Below the pieces are notes generated by a model. The model worked only from the letters and a program-made list of their open reading frames with translations, had not been told where the DNA came from and searched no databases. A program made the position numbers and the translations under genes. From NCBI GenBank assembly GCA_946811185.2, contig OX328109.1, positions 44,004,129 through 44,068,128 on the forward strand: a stretch of DNA of 64,000 bases, in the 5' to 3' direction. This document shows, one piece after another, positions 31,581 through 40,924 of the stretch. The stretch comes from Hippopus hippopus (taxonomy: Eukaryota > Mollusca > Bivalvia > Cardiida > Cardiidae). Every line of letters begins with the position of its first letter. Within the stretch, counting starts at the first letter, position 1.

Positions 31581-32244
31581 GTCGAAAAAGGCTTGCCATG
31601 CAGTATCTGACCTGTCTATTTTGTTTATATAGCACGTTAAGTGTTAGACATGCGCGTGAATTGATATGAAGTGAACTCGCGATAAAGTGAATGGTGCTGA
31701 TATGATAGGGAGTAGAATTGCTATTTACAAAGATAATCCCAACTTTTAATGTATTTTTTCTTAAATCCATTAACCTTATATCAATTGCTGTTTTTGTTTT
31801 CGGGAAATAAAGGGTTACATTATCAAAGATAACGGCAACCAGAAAATATTTTTAACCTCTTCCACTTGTAACGATCTTTTCAAAAAGGCCTCTTTTGCAT
31901 TCTTAAAAAAGTATGTGACCGACAGATCTTTATGTTTCGTACAAAACTAACAAACCAATCAACGGAATAACTCACTCGTCACTCAGAAAGTCGATCGGTC
32001 CGTCCGTCCATCCGCCAGCCAGCCAGTCGGTCAGTCAGTCAGTCAGTTAGCCATCTATCCGACTAACCGATCTACCTGTAAACCCAGTTTATCAGGATCA
32101 GATACATTTTAAAAACTCACGATTCATTCCAAAAACAGATGGCTGACAAGGATTGATACAAATTTAGATATTTGCACAGTAATTATTTAGAAATAGAATG
32201 TGAGAAGTAAATGAAAAGCAAATATAAAGTAAATGTAAAGCATG
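31581..32244. other. No gene seen; GTCC/CAGT microsatellite
   Basis: Intron sequence with a degenerate tetranucleotide run at about 31985-32050. Confidence 0.45.
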
Positions 32245-32346
32245 TACCCAAAGATTCAGCCGGTTGTTAGACGAAATGGATCATTTGCTTGGCCTTAATG
32301 TAATCAGAGATGCATTAAGCCCCATTTTGCCAGTGCAGGGCTTATA
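32245..32346 (+). repeat. Family A 3' fragment
   Basis: AGATTCAGCCGGTTGTTAGAC, then GATGCATTAAGCCCCATTTT, with an internal gap. Confidence 0.7.
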
Positions 32347-32466
32347 TGTGAACGAGTATAAAATAAATAAGTTCAGCTTTAAATAAGTCAAGACACCGTT
32401 ATGAACAGAACAGAACGATGGATAAGAAGTAAAAAATACGTGTAACAAGTTTACTTTTACTTTCAG

Positions 32467-32595
32467 TTCGGCGGTCTCGAATCCGTCATTACAGCTTTTT
32501 GCGACATCAGTCCAACGTTAGCCAAGAGACGAGAACTATTCGTTCTAGCTGTGGTTTTATACTGCTTTCTAGGCGGCATACCGACCACGACCTAC
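32467..32595 (+). CDS. SLC6A4: SLC6 transporter exon: end of TM8, TM9
   Basis: Acceptor CTTTCAG, phase 0 at both ends, donor GTAAGT, 43 codons. It encodes [18 protein letters not shown], the basic AKRRELF turn, and TM9 ending [16 protein letters not shown] is close to the invertebrate SERT pattern. A family A MITE begins about 50 bp after the donor. Confidence 0.95.
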
Positions 32596-32643
32596 GTAAG
32601 TGTCAGTTTCTTTGTGCGGGCGTGTGTATCCGTTGGTATGATG

Positions 32644-32911
32644 TTAGCCATGTTTTGTGAAAAGGGGGTTTAATGCATTTGCAAAAAGTATCGACCAAGG
32701 TCAGCCTGCGCAGTCCGCGCAGGCCGACCTGGGCCGAAACTTTTTGCTATTGGTCAATTTTCTACAACCCAAAGGACCAGGATACCGCTTGATTCAGTAG
32801 GTTGTTAGACAAAATGGATTTCATATATCCATATTTATATGATGACTTGCACGCTATACTAGTATTGCACCAGGGACATATTTTACACCCCCCTTCTCGA
32901 GAGCATGGCTC
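32644..32911 (+). repeat. Family A MITE after the TM9 exon
   Basis: TTAGCCATGTTTTGTGAAAA, hairpin GACCAAGGTCAGCC / GGCCGACCTGGGCC, end GAGAGCATGGCTC. Confidence 0.88.
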
Positions 32912-32924
32912 ACTTTATGTGCGT

Positions 32925-33370
32925 ACATATTAAACATGACGGTTATTATGCCCCACACCAACATATTAGAGAGGGATATACTGGTTTCACCATGTCTGTC
33001 TATCAGTCCGTCCGCCCGGCCGTCCGTCCGTCCGTCAAACCACCCGTCTTGTTTTCGTTTCTGTGCTCTCACTCAAAAGCCGTTTGACCCAGGAACCTGA
33101 AACTTTATACAAGTGTTCCTCAGGACCCAAGATGGTTTCCTATCGTTTTTGGGTCACATTGGTCGAAGGTCAAGGTCACAGGTGAACTTTCTTTCAACTT
33201 ACCACAAAAACACCTCTCTTTTTTTTTAAAGTTAGATAACTCGATGGTATCTGGAATTTTGTATGATTAAGTTATCTCCCTTAGAAGTATCTTGTCTTCC
33301 TTGACTCATTGTTCAGCATTCAACTCGATATCGTACGTTTTGCAGTCATAAAAGAAAGTTAGAACGGTGA
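32925..33370. repeat. K-type repeat with CGTCC microsatellite
   Basis: GTCTGTCTATCAGTCCGTCC, AAACTTTATACAAGTGTTCC, then GGTCAAGGTCACAGGTG. Same architecture as the 11336 module (a short CTGTCCGT-type tract then A/T-rich modules). Confidence 0.6.
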
Positions 33371-33436
33371 AACAAAATTTAAAATGTTTGACGCATTAAA
33401 TGCTTTGCTTTTTATGATTTTGAGATATTAGTCAAT

Positions 33437-33725
33437 AGAGGATAATCAACTGGTTATGTGTGATATTAAAAATATATCACTAGAATGGGGTGTGATGCGG
33501 TTGTATCACATCAAACCCCATTCGAGTGACAGATTTTTGATATCACACACAACCAGTTGACTATCCAATTTATTATATTCCAAACTCTTATTTTATTCTA
33601 ATAATTATCAAGAATGGTACGATGTGAGCAATATAGGAAAAAAGTAGTTCCGGCAAACATTCTTAAACTATATTGTCACTAGTGATGACATATTTATCAT
33701 CTCTAGTGGTGTTATTCACTGATAT
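33437..33725. repeat. Family G foldback
   Basis: GGATAATCAACTGGTTATGT and ACACAACCAGTTGACTATCC arms (33440-33566) around AATGGGGTGTGATGCGG; the right flank (GTAGTTCCGGCAAACA) matches the reversed left flank of the 21461 copy. Confidence 0.8.
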
Positions 33726-33732
33726 GTATGTA

Positions 33733-34040
33733 TGTATGGTATGGTTTTTAACGCCGTTTTCAACATTATTTCAGTTATATCGCGGCGGCCAGTGCACCTA
33801 TCCATGCGTTCCTGGAGTCTCTTTTACCAGTACTTCGCGCAATTTTCTTTCCAAGCCACTGGCTGCTTTCCCACATAATCATCGTCGAAACAATGATCAG
33901 TGGTGAGAGAGGAATAAATCCTGTCGCAGTGACTATCATCAATCCTCGGAAAGAAATTGGCCGAGCCAGGGGGTCGTAGCGAGGGATCGAACCCTGGACC
34001 CCGTGTTCTCAAGTCCTGAGCTACTGGGGCTCGGCGTTAT
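33733..34040 (-). mobile_element. S2 SINE, minus strand
   Basis: TTTTTAACGCCGTTTTCAAC start in plus text; GGATCGAACCCTGG is the reversed B box; CAGTAGCTC-type A box at the right end. About 300 bp. Confidence 0.82.
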
Positions 34041-34163
34041 TCACTGAAAAGCAAGTAACTCACTGATAAAAATATAATAAAAAACGATAATTTCTTTGAT
34101 GAAAATGATTAGTCCTTTTTTCATACTGATTTTATAATTTAAGATTTTTCTTTTTTTTTTCAG

Positions 34164-34263
34164 GGAGGTCAGTATGTAATCACATTGTTAGATACGCACG
34201 CCGCTCCTGTCGCACTGATTTTTATCTGCTTTGTCGAGGCCATAGCTGTTAATTGGTTTTACG
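34164..34263 (+). CDS. SLC6A4: SLC6 transporter exon: TM10
   Basis: A run of T precedes the CAG acceptor; phase 0 start, phase 1 end at donor GTGAGA. It encodes GGQYVITLLDTHAAPVAL, then FICFVEAIAVNWFYG. The Glu of VEAIAV is the conserved acidic TM10 residue near the extracellular gate. GGxYVxxLLD is shared by SERT and dopamine-type transporters. A family A MITE starts 33 bp after the exon. Confidence 0.95.
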
Positions 34264-34295
34264 GTGAGACAATTTACAACTTATGTCTTACCTAT

Positions 34296-34560
34296 GAGCT
34301 AAGCTCTGAGAAAAAGGGGGCTTAATGCATTTGCAAAAAGTATCGACTCAGGTCAGCCTGCGCTGTCCGCGCAGGCTGACCTGAGCCGATGCTTTTTGCT
34401 ATTGGTTAATTTTCTGCATGTCAATGGACTGGTCATACTTCATGATTCAGTCGGCTGTTATACAAAATGGATTTTCTGGATCCATAACTACGTGATGACA
34501 TGCATAGTAACATAGATCACAGAGATGCACCAGACCCCCTTTTTCCAAGACAATGGTTCA
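34296..34560 (+). repeat. Family A MITE after the TM10 exon
   Basis: GAGCTAAGCTCTGAGAAAAA start; arms GACTCAGGTCAGCC / GGCTGACCTGAGCC match each other; end CCAAGACAATGGTTC. Confidence 0.88.
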
Positions 34561-34663
34561 TTTATTTAGTATCGATTTTCTTGAAATGCTTAGCTAGCGT
34601 TATTTTCAGGAGCGCCCATTAAACCTACCGGATATTTTCAGTCAAGATATTGGACCGAAATAA

Positions 34664-34932
34664 TTAAGCCATACTCTGGAGAAAGGCGGCTTAATGCCGT
34701 GATGCATTATACCAAGCAGGTCATAATATAATAATTCTTAATCCATAAGATCAACTTTGTGGAACAAACAACCGAATCATGGTGTAAAATGGTCTTTTGA
34801 ACTGCAGAAATTCGACCAATAACAAAATAGCAAAAAGTTTCGACCCAGGTCAGCCTGCACGAACTGCGTAGGCTGACCCGAGTCGATACTTCTTGCCGAT
34901 GCACTAAACACCCTTTTCACAAAGCATGCTTC
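34664..34932 (-). repeat. Family A MITE (reverse)
   Basis: TTAAGCCATACTCTGGAGAA start, hairpin at about 34838-34890, end CCTTTTCACAAAGCATGCTTC. Confidence 0.85.
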
Positions 34933-34944
34933 AATTGCTTAACA

Positions 34945-35018
34945 AAGCGAACAGTGTAGATCAAAGATCAGACTGGACGTTTTGTGGAGTCTGATCTTGA
35001 TCTACACTGGCCGCATTG
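34945..35018. repeat. Family D hairpin
   Basis: GTGTAGATCAAAGATCAGAC and complement; flanks of D are missing. Confidence 0.75.
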
Positions 35019-35139
35019 TTTAATATAGTCGCGAAAGACACTTTAAGGATTTTAAGTAAACATATATTTTGATAAAAAAAAAAGTTTTGAAAACCTGGTC
35101 ATTGTGATAAAACCGCCTTCGTTCATTTGGAGATTCTAT

Positions 35140-35330
35140 TCCTTAGCGGCTCAGCGGTGGTGAAGGCACTTGATTTGTAGGAAATATGTCGTCCGATCCC
35201 TACTGATGGCACTGGTCATGCGAGAATGTCCACAAGTGAGGTACTGCAGACAAATTTAAACCAGTCCTCCACCGCCGCCGCCACCACATGTGCTGCTTGG
35301 ACCACAAACGACAATAAACCCAAATTTGAA
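35140..35330 (+). mobile_element. Possible tRNA-derived SINE of another family
   Basis: GCGGCTCAGCGGTGGTGAAGG resembles an A box, and GTCGTCCGATCCCTACTG a B box. Followed by a body with CCGCCGCCGCCACC. Single copy in the window, so the family is uncertain. Confidence 0.45.
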
Positions 35331-35359
35331 ACATTCATTTTGCCTGAGAAATTGTTTTG

Positions 35360-35660
35360 ATTGAGTGTGTAACGCCGTTTTCATGATCTTTTCCGTTCTA
35401 TCGAGGCGTCCAGTGTACCTATCCGTACTTTCGTGGAGTTTCTGTTACCATTGCTATGCACAATATTCTTCCAAACGACTGCCTGCTTTCTTACAAAACC
35501 ATCCTCGAAACAACGATCTGCGACAAGAAAGGAATGAATCCTGACGCAATGACTATCATCAATCCTCGGAAAGAAATTTGCCGGGGTTTTGAACCAGCGA
35601 CCCTCTGTTCTCAAGCCATGCACGCTACCGACTGCACTACTGGGGCTCGGCTTTGCATGA
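35360..35660 (-). mobile_element. S2 SINE, minus strand
   Basis: GTGTAACGCCGTTTTCATGA, CTATCATCAATCCTCGGAAA and TTTTGAACCAGCGACC (reverse B box) with CACTACTGGGGCTC at the head. Confidence 0.8.
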
Positions 35661-35925
35661 AAGTATTCTTATTTAAAAAAAAAAACTCTTGAAAAACACT
35701 GGTAAACCAGTGGTCAGTATCTTTGATATGTATATAACTTGAATACAACATGAAGAATTGAAATATACTTGCTTGACGGCAGAAAACATGTGCATATCAT
35801 AAATCTTTGGCGATGCTGATTGAATTGATATACCTTGGGAACGCTCGTATATTCCATGTACTACAATACTCGTTCTTCAAGTCATATATTACTAAAGTTC
35901 TAATATCTATTTCATGGTTATATAT

Positions 35926-36184
35926 GAACCATGCTCGGCAAAAGGGCGTTTAATGCAATTCCGTGATGTATTGTACCAAGAAAGTGATCATATAATTATG
36001 GATCAATAAAATCCATTTTGTATAACAACCGTCTAAATCATTAGGTAGAATGATCCTCTGACATGCAGAAAATTTACAAATAGCAAAAAGTTTCGGCCCA
36101 TGTCAGCCTGCGCGGACTGCGCAGGCTGACATGGGTCGAAACTTTTTGCAGATGCATTAAATCCCCTGGTCACAGAGCGTGGCT
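35926..36184 (-). repeat. Family A MITE (reverse), ends 23 bp before an exon
   Basis: GAACCATGCTCGGCAAAAGG start, perfect hairpin GCCCATGTCAGCC / GGCTGACATGGGTC, end CACAGAGCGTGGC. Confidence 0.88.
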
Positions 36185-36206
36185 AGCTATAATTTTCTCT
36201 GTACAG

Positions 36207-36307
36207 GTGTCCAAAGATTTTCAAACGATATCGAGAAAATGCTGGGGTTCCAACCCGGGTATTACTGGAAAATCTGCTGGGTCGCAATCTGTCCTCTTGT
36301 ACTCTTC
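36207..36307 (+). CDS. SLC6A4: SLC6 transporter exon: loop IL5 and start of TM11
   Basis: Acceptor CTGTACAG, phase 1 start, phase 0 end at donor GTAAGT. It encodes [20 protein letters not shown], then [13 protein letters not shown]. The pattern FSxDIExMLGxxPGxxWxxCW is the typical SLC6 cytoplasmic loop entering TM11. A family A copy ends about 23 bp upstream; a CAG inside it would add an in-frame stop, so it is unlikely to be used productively. Confidence 0.95.
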
Positions 36308-36439
36308 GTAAGTAGACTTATTGCTTTGTTTTGTGTTTGAGTGTATTCTTCAGATAGAATGTTTTTGTACTACCAAACACTACTTCGGCTGCGAAAAGTG
36401 TCTAAATTTTATGTTTTTTTTAGCTGGGCTGTTTTAGAA

Positions 36440-36905
36440 AAAAAAAAAATTGTCATAGCCCTGTTGTCGCCCGCGTCATCGTCGTCAACGTTGTCGTGAT
36501 GAAAATTTGGCATTTTATAATATCTTTGCCATTACTGAATATATTTGCTTCAACCTCGGACTAGTTATTAACAATCAAAAGGAGAATCTACAGAACTGAA
36601 ACAATTAACCATCATTTTTTTGAAACAGTTATTTCCCTTTTTTGACTTAGAGTTCGTCGCACAAAAACTTTGACATTTTATAATACCTCTGTCATTACTT
36701 AAGATGTTTACTCAAAACTCAGGCTAGTTGTTAGCTATCAAAATGAAAACCCATACAACAAGTGCAGGCAGCCATCAAAATATTTTTCACACAGTTATGC
36801 CCCTGTTTGGACTTAGAATTTTGACCGAAATCACTCTTTTTAAAAAAAATCTACTACAGTCGAGCGTTGGCACCCGCATGCGGAGGTCTTGTATAGAGTA
36901 CTCTG
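36440..36905. repeat. K-type tandem repeat (~164 bp period)
   Basis: GGCATTTTATAATATCTTTG at about 36507 recurs as GACATTTTATAATACCTCTG at about 36671; CTAGTTATTAACAATCAAAA recurs as CTAGTTGTTAGCTATCAAAA. Ends GTTGGCACCCGCATGCGGAG. Confidence 0.7.
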
Positions 36906-37104
36906 CACTCACATATTACTTCTTCACTAGAGCAAGTCTGATGAGGGAGAGCCGGCAAGCGTATCTTTGACATGTTGTAGAACTACGTCCAAGTCTTACA
37001 CTATTTATAGGTGTCTAGTTAGATATCAAAACCCGTGACTTAGTAGGCCAGTCAAATTATGTATCAGATTTTTATCTTGTTTTTGTTGCATTTCATTAGT
37101 CGTT

Positions 37105-37190
37105 TAAACCTTTACCACACAATGAAATTTTATACTTGTCCAAATTGAAAGCATTTGCAGACGACAAATTAAAGGTGGCTAGAATTACCG
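37105..37190. repeat. Family C fragment
   Basis: AACCTTTACCACACAATG and TTGCAGACGACAAATT flanks joined, hairpin missing. Confidence 0.6.
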
Positions 37191-37245
37191 AATGTTGTTC
37201 TCGTTAGAGTAAAAAACTTTGTCGGAATCCCCTGCAACGGTGCAT

Positions 37246-37432
37246 TAAGCCTTAAGATGCTTAACGCGACTCACTGACCTTTTTGCGGAAAGTGTAAATC
37301 AAGATCAGACTTCACAGAACGTGCAGTCTGATCTTAGATCTACACTGTCCGATAAGGAGATATTTTTCTCCAAAACATAAGTTTGAAATAGCATTATATA
37401 TTTTTTAAGTTATCGGCTTGACAGTTTCAATT
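37246..37432 (+). repeat. Family D MITE
   Basis: AAGCCTTAAGATGCTTAACG, hairpin GTGTAAATCAAGATCAGACT and complement. Confidence 0.85.
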
Positions 37433-37654
37433 TTACCATTTACCACACAATCCAGACTTTTAACGACCCTGAGAAAGAAGGCTTTTGAAAACATTGTGGG
37501 AAAAGGAGAAAATGCTAAACAGCATTTTCTCCTTTTCCCACAATGTTTTCTACTCTAAAAAAAAAAAAAAAAAAATTCAGCCGCATTTATTTTGTCATCA
37601 TATGTTTTCAATTTGGACTAGTCTAAGCTTTTGTTGTTTGGTAAAGAGTTAATT
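37433..37654. repeat. Family C MITE
   Basis: ATTTACCACACAATCCAGAC start; arms around a reduced centre (GCTAAACAGC); A run at 37557-37575; end TTTGGTAAAGAGTTAA. Ends 48 bp before an exon. Confidence 0.88.
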
Positions 37655-37702
37655 CATTCAGGAGGGTAAGGGTTGATAAAGATATTTTCACTCTTAATTC
37701 AG

Positions 37703-37870
37703 GCTTTGTTCATTCTGTCAATCATCGCATACCAAGGGTTGAGCTTGGACGGGTACGAGTTTCCTCGCTGGTCGGAGGTCGTGGGTTGGATGATCACGAT
37801 AAGTTCTCTGCTGTGCATACCCATCTACATTGTATATAGTTTCATAATCACGCCAGGCGACGTCAAACAG
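37703..37870 (+). CDS. SLC6A4: SLC6 transporter exon: TM11 end and TM12
   Basis: Acceptor TAATTCAG, phase 0 at both ends, donor GTACCG, 56 codons. It encodes ALFILSIIAYQGLSLDGYEF, then PRWSEVVGWMITISSLLCIP (loop 6 and TM12), ending FIITPGDVKQ. SxxCIPxYxxYxFIITPG is the SERT-type TM12/C-tail junction. Reading through the donor gives only 13 more codons before TAG (37907-37909), so intron retention would replace the normal tail. Confidence 0.95.
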
Positions 37871-38507
37871 GTACCGTGCCTTGCCTTAGCCCAGCCTGCG
37901 TGTTTATAGAGTTACCTTTATTTGTTAACTTTACCAAGATTTACTTCAATTCCGCCGTCATTAAACATCATGCTGAACCTAGATGTTACTCCATTTATGA
38001 TTCTCACAGGGAGAAAAAACTGAAATCAGAATTTTACATTAATGAGAACTACTTGACATTAATGAAAGAAAGAGAAAAGGATGTCTTACAGTTTTTTTGC
38101 CCGATGAATTCAATGAATAACATGTACAGGATTTGGAAATGTCTTGCTCAGCTGAAATAAGCACAACACGAGGTTGTACAGACATAAGTATTGAATTTGT
38201 TACAGTGTTTAGTCAGAAATGTATCACGCAGCACCGTCGTAAAATAAATTAAGATGGGAAAAAATACATACCCTTTAACCTATCTCCATTCATTAGGTCT
38301 TTGTGATCGTGATATTTCATTCTCTATCCATGGATGAATGACTGACTTTTAGAAAATCCTGAATTCTTGCAATTTTATCAATGTTTATGGGGAACAAAAG
38401 AAAAACTAGGTTTTTTGGTGATATTAAAATCCTGAACTCAGTTATTTCCTTAATAGTTTCAATAGCGTCTACCATATGATAAGATTTTCTGTACCAAAAA
38501 GTCAATA
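37871..38507. other. Intron, no repeat family recognised
   Basis: Holds a 94-codon open frame (37876-38160) that overlaps the end of the TM12 exon's read-through region; no domain seen. Confidence 0.4.
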
Positions 38508-39228
38508 TTAGCCGCGCTCTAGCAAAGGGGGATGGGGTGGGTTAATGCATCTCCATGATACATTATAGCATACAAGTTGTATATAATTACGGATCAACAA
38601 AACCAATTTTATTTCATGCTTTCCAGTAGGTTATCGAGAAATATCGGTGAAATATTTTTCGATATTTCATGGTTACGACCACTGTAAATAGATTTTTATA
38701 TTCTAACTCTTCAATTGAAGTCGGAAACAGTTGTTCCCGCGCACTAGTTACCTAGGTAAAATGCGCGTGCCTCACAACCAGATGGAAATATGACGTAATT
38801 TACCTTACATTTCTCGCGCTTGACGTAATATTGTAATGCGTTGCTATGCAGAGGGGGTACGCCACGGGGAATAACCGAAAAGAACTGTACTGGATTTTGA
38901 TTAAGTTCCCCCCAGAAAGGGTTAAAAGCATGAAATGAATAGAATATTTGTTTTTTTCGGTGAAAGATAGAAATTTATTTCATCGAGTGAACATCACCGA
39001 TGATGTTCACTCGATGAAATAAATTTCGATCTTTCACCGTAAAAACAAATATCCTCTATATGTTTAACAACCAACTGAATCATTAAGCAAATTATTCCTT
39101 GGACAAACAGAAAATTTACAACTAGCAACAAGTCTCGACTCATGTCAGCCTGCGCAGTCCGCGCAGGCTGACATGAGTCGAAACTTTTTACAGATGCATT
39201 AAACCCTCTTTTCACAGAGCATGGCTTT
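38508..39228 (-). repeat. Family A MITE split by a family E element
   Basis: Left piece 38508-38612 (GCGCTCTAGCAAAGGGG to AACCAATTTTAT). Right piece 39059-39228 (GTTTAACAACCAACTGAATC, hairpin, CACAGAGCATGGC). Together they make one full A. Confidence 0.88.
38613..39058 (+). repeat. Family E element inserted in family A
   Basis: CATGCTTTCCAGTAGGTTATC to the terminal foldback (ATTTATTTCATCGAGTGAAC, centre ATCACCGATGAT) and AAACAAATATCC. The clean A sequence on both sides fixes the ends of E. Confidence 0.9.
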
Positions 39229-39661
39229 TTTTTTTATCCGAATAGAGCTTACACATAAAAGAATAATTACGAGAGAAGGAGATAGTGATATCGTTATTAA
39301 AAAAAAAAAAACTATACATCAGTATTGTCAGTGCTTTGATTTTAGATAACTTCCTGGAACAAATATGCAGAAGATAATTTTTTCATACCCATTGTTCAGT
39401 AGGTAAATCCAACATGATTGAATACAAGTGAAAAAATTGTGGTCAAAGGAGAATATGCTCGGTAAAAGAAATATTTCTTCCTGCAACAGTGTTTTTGCGG
39501 TTGTCCTCTGCTCATAAAAAGTCATCGGATCGGAGGTGATAATGTTTGTATACCTTTTATTTAATTGTTTAAAACTTCTTATCAACGTCTATTTGAATTT
39601 AATGCATCTTTATAATGCTTTATGCCAAAACAAGTTGTTACATGATATGAATCATCTTTTT

Positions 39662-39735
39662 CTCAAACCCGACTAATCATGAGATAGAATGGTCCTTTGA
39701 CATGCAGAAAATTTATCGATAGCAAAAAGATTTGG
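39662..39735 (-). repeat. Family A fragment
   Basis: CATGAGATAGAATGGTCC and GACATGCAGAAAATTTATCG. Confidence 0.7.
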
Positions 39736-39816
39736 TGCAGTTAAGTTGGACTGACACTGGCCTGTGCTTTCTGCAGGTGCCTTACACTACGTTTTCACCG
39801 AGCTCGATTTATATGT

Positions 39817-40095
39817 GAGCCATGCTCGGTGAAATGGGGGATGAATGCATCTGCAAAAAGTATCGACCCATATCAGCCTGCGCAGTCCGCACAGGCTGAC
39901 ATTAGTCGAAACCATTTGCTATTTGTAAATTTTCTGCATGTCAAAGGACAATTCTACCCCCAGATCCAGTCGTTTGTTAGATTAAATGGATTTTATGGAC
40001 CCATAATCATGTGATTACTTGCTTGGTATAATGCGTCATAGAGATGCATTTAACAATTTAACAACACCCCCTCCCCCGTTTGCCAAAGTATAGCT
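39817..40095 (+). repeat. Family A MITE
   Basis: GAGCCATGCTCGGTGAAATG, hairpin GACCCATATCAGCC / GGCTGACATTAGTC, long C-rich end before GCCAAAGTATAGCTC. Confidence 0.85.
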
Positions 40096-40115
40096 CAATT
40101 ATGTTGAGTTCACTA

Positions 40116-40610
40116 GGGGCGTATTCCTGTCACCTGTTCTGGCACAATGTCCTGTGTTCTGGAATTCTGTTCTGGAATGTGCGAAAGGAATATTTCAGAA
40201 CACAAAGTCATACACTGTTCTAGAATTATGTTCTGAATGGAGCATTTTCGGAAAACTGTTCTAAGCAATACCGAAATGAATGTACATTGCCATGATGGCT
40301 GTTGCAAGAGCTACTGTATTAGCTGTGTTAGTGGAGGATATGATTAGCTGCGGAGAGGGAGTAGAGAAGAGTCTACAATGCTCCTATTTATGGCGTTCAT
40401 ATCGTAAAAAAGACAATTGCAAGTTTCGCCATGAAGGATTGTCTTTCAGCCATCTTGTATCACCTAGTAACCGTTCAGCAGGTGCGCTGCACCTCGATTG
40501 AATTAGAACAGTCAGAACATGTTTTGAAGAACACGGCACGGTGTTCCGAAACACTCCATTGATCTAGAACATGTTCGGAGTGTTCGGAGTAGCGAAAGGA
40601 ATAAGCCCCC
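40116..40610. mobile_element. Non-autonomous DNA element with GGGGCGTATTCC ends
   Basis: Left GGGGCGTATTCCTGTCACC and right GCGAAAGGAATAAGCCCC are imperfect inverted repeats; both sub-ends are rich in GTTCTGGAA/GAACATGTTC words. About 495 bp. Interior frame of 73 codons (40280-40501, starts MYIAMMAVARATVLAVLVED) has no recognised domain. Superfamily not assigned. Confidence 0.65.
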
Positions 40611-40676
40611 GATCTTCTCCGCAACTTTTCAAATTTTAACATTCTCTCTATTACTTTCTTTTTCTTTTTTCCACAG

Positions 40677-40799
40677 AAACTGATAAAGATGATCAAACCA
40701 GAATACAAACAGACGAACATGAACGGAATCAACGTTCAGGTTCAGTACAGTGACCAATCAGAAGGCACCATTTTGCATCTCCCTCCTATAATAAAGTGA
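40677..40799 (+). CDS. SLC6A4: SLC6 transporter last coding exon: cytoplasmic C-tail and stop
   Basis: A strong pyrimidine tract and CCACAG acceptor precede AAACTGATAAAG; phase 0 start; TGA at 40797-40799. The 40 residues begin KLIKMIKPEYKQTNMNG, comparable to the KERIIKSITPE start of the human tail, and end HLPPIIK. The distal tail is not recognisably conserved and does not look like a standard PDZ-binding C-terminus. Phase and the KPE motif fit the TM12 exon. Confidence 0.9.
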   Translation, partial: KLIKMIKPEYKQTNMNGINVQVQYSDQSEGTILHLPPIIK

Positions 40800-40912
40800 C
40801 GTCATCAATGACATCATCTCATGAACAAACCAAGTCTGTTTACGTACATATACAACGGACTGTGCTGTATTGATCCATAATCAAGCGTCAATCGCAGTTC
40901 GGACAATATTTT

Positions 40913-40918
40913 ATTAAA
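40913..40918 (+). promoter_or_regulatory. Candidate poly(A) signal (ATTAAA) of the SLC6 gene
   Basis: ATTAAA lies 114 bp after the stop codon, in an AT-rich stretch just before the tandem H repeats. No AATAAA was seen between the stop and this site. A weak call without transcript data. Confidence 0.35.
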
Positions 40919-40924
40919 AAGTCT

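Larger units (their letters stand above)
14212..40799 (+). other. SLC6A4: SLC6 monoamine (serotonin-like) transporter gene, 3' part, 13 exons
   Basis: Thirteen exons joined by GT-AG introns give 1595 coding bases, starting at the second base of a Gly codon and ending in TGA, i.e. about 530 residues. Human SERT from the equivalent Gly to its end is of similar length. The family couples Na+ and Cl- gradients to amine uptake at the plasma membrane. SERT-like points are the CxxxWNTxNC loop 2 with the following HVL segment, and the [14 protein letters not shown] stretch typical of invertebrate SERT. Some positions (VGMYYN in TM3, YEAIAT-type loop 4) also look like dopamine/noradrenaline transporters, so the substrate is inferred. 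Exons encoding the N-terminus and TM1 (human Asp98) were not found in 1-14211. Introns range from about 370 to 5050 bp and are full of MITEs and SINEs. SLC6 membership is near certain; SERT orthology is likely. Confidence 0.9.
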
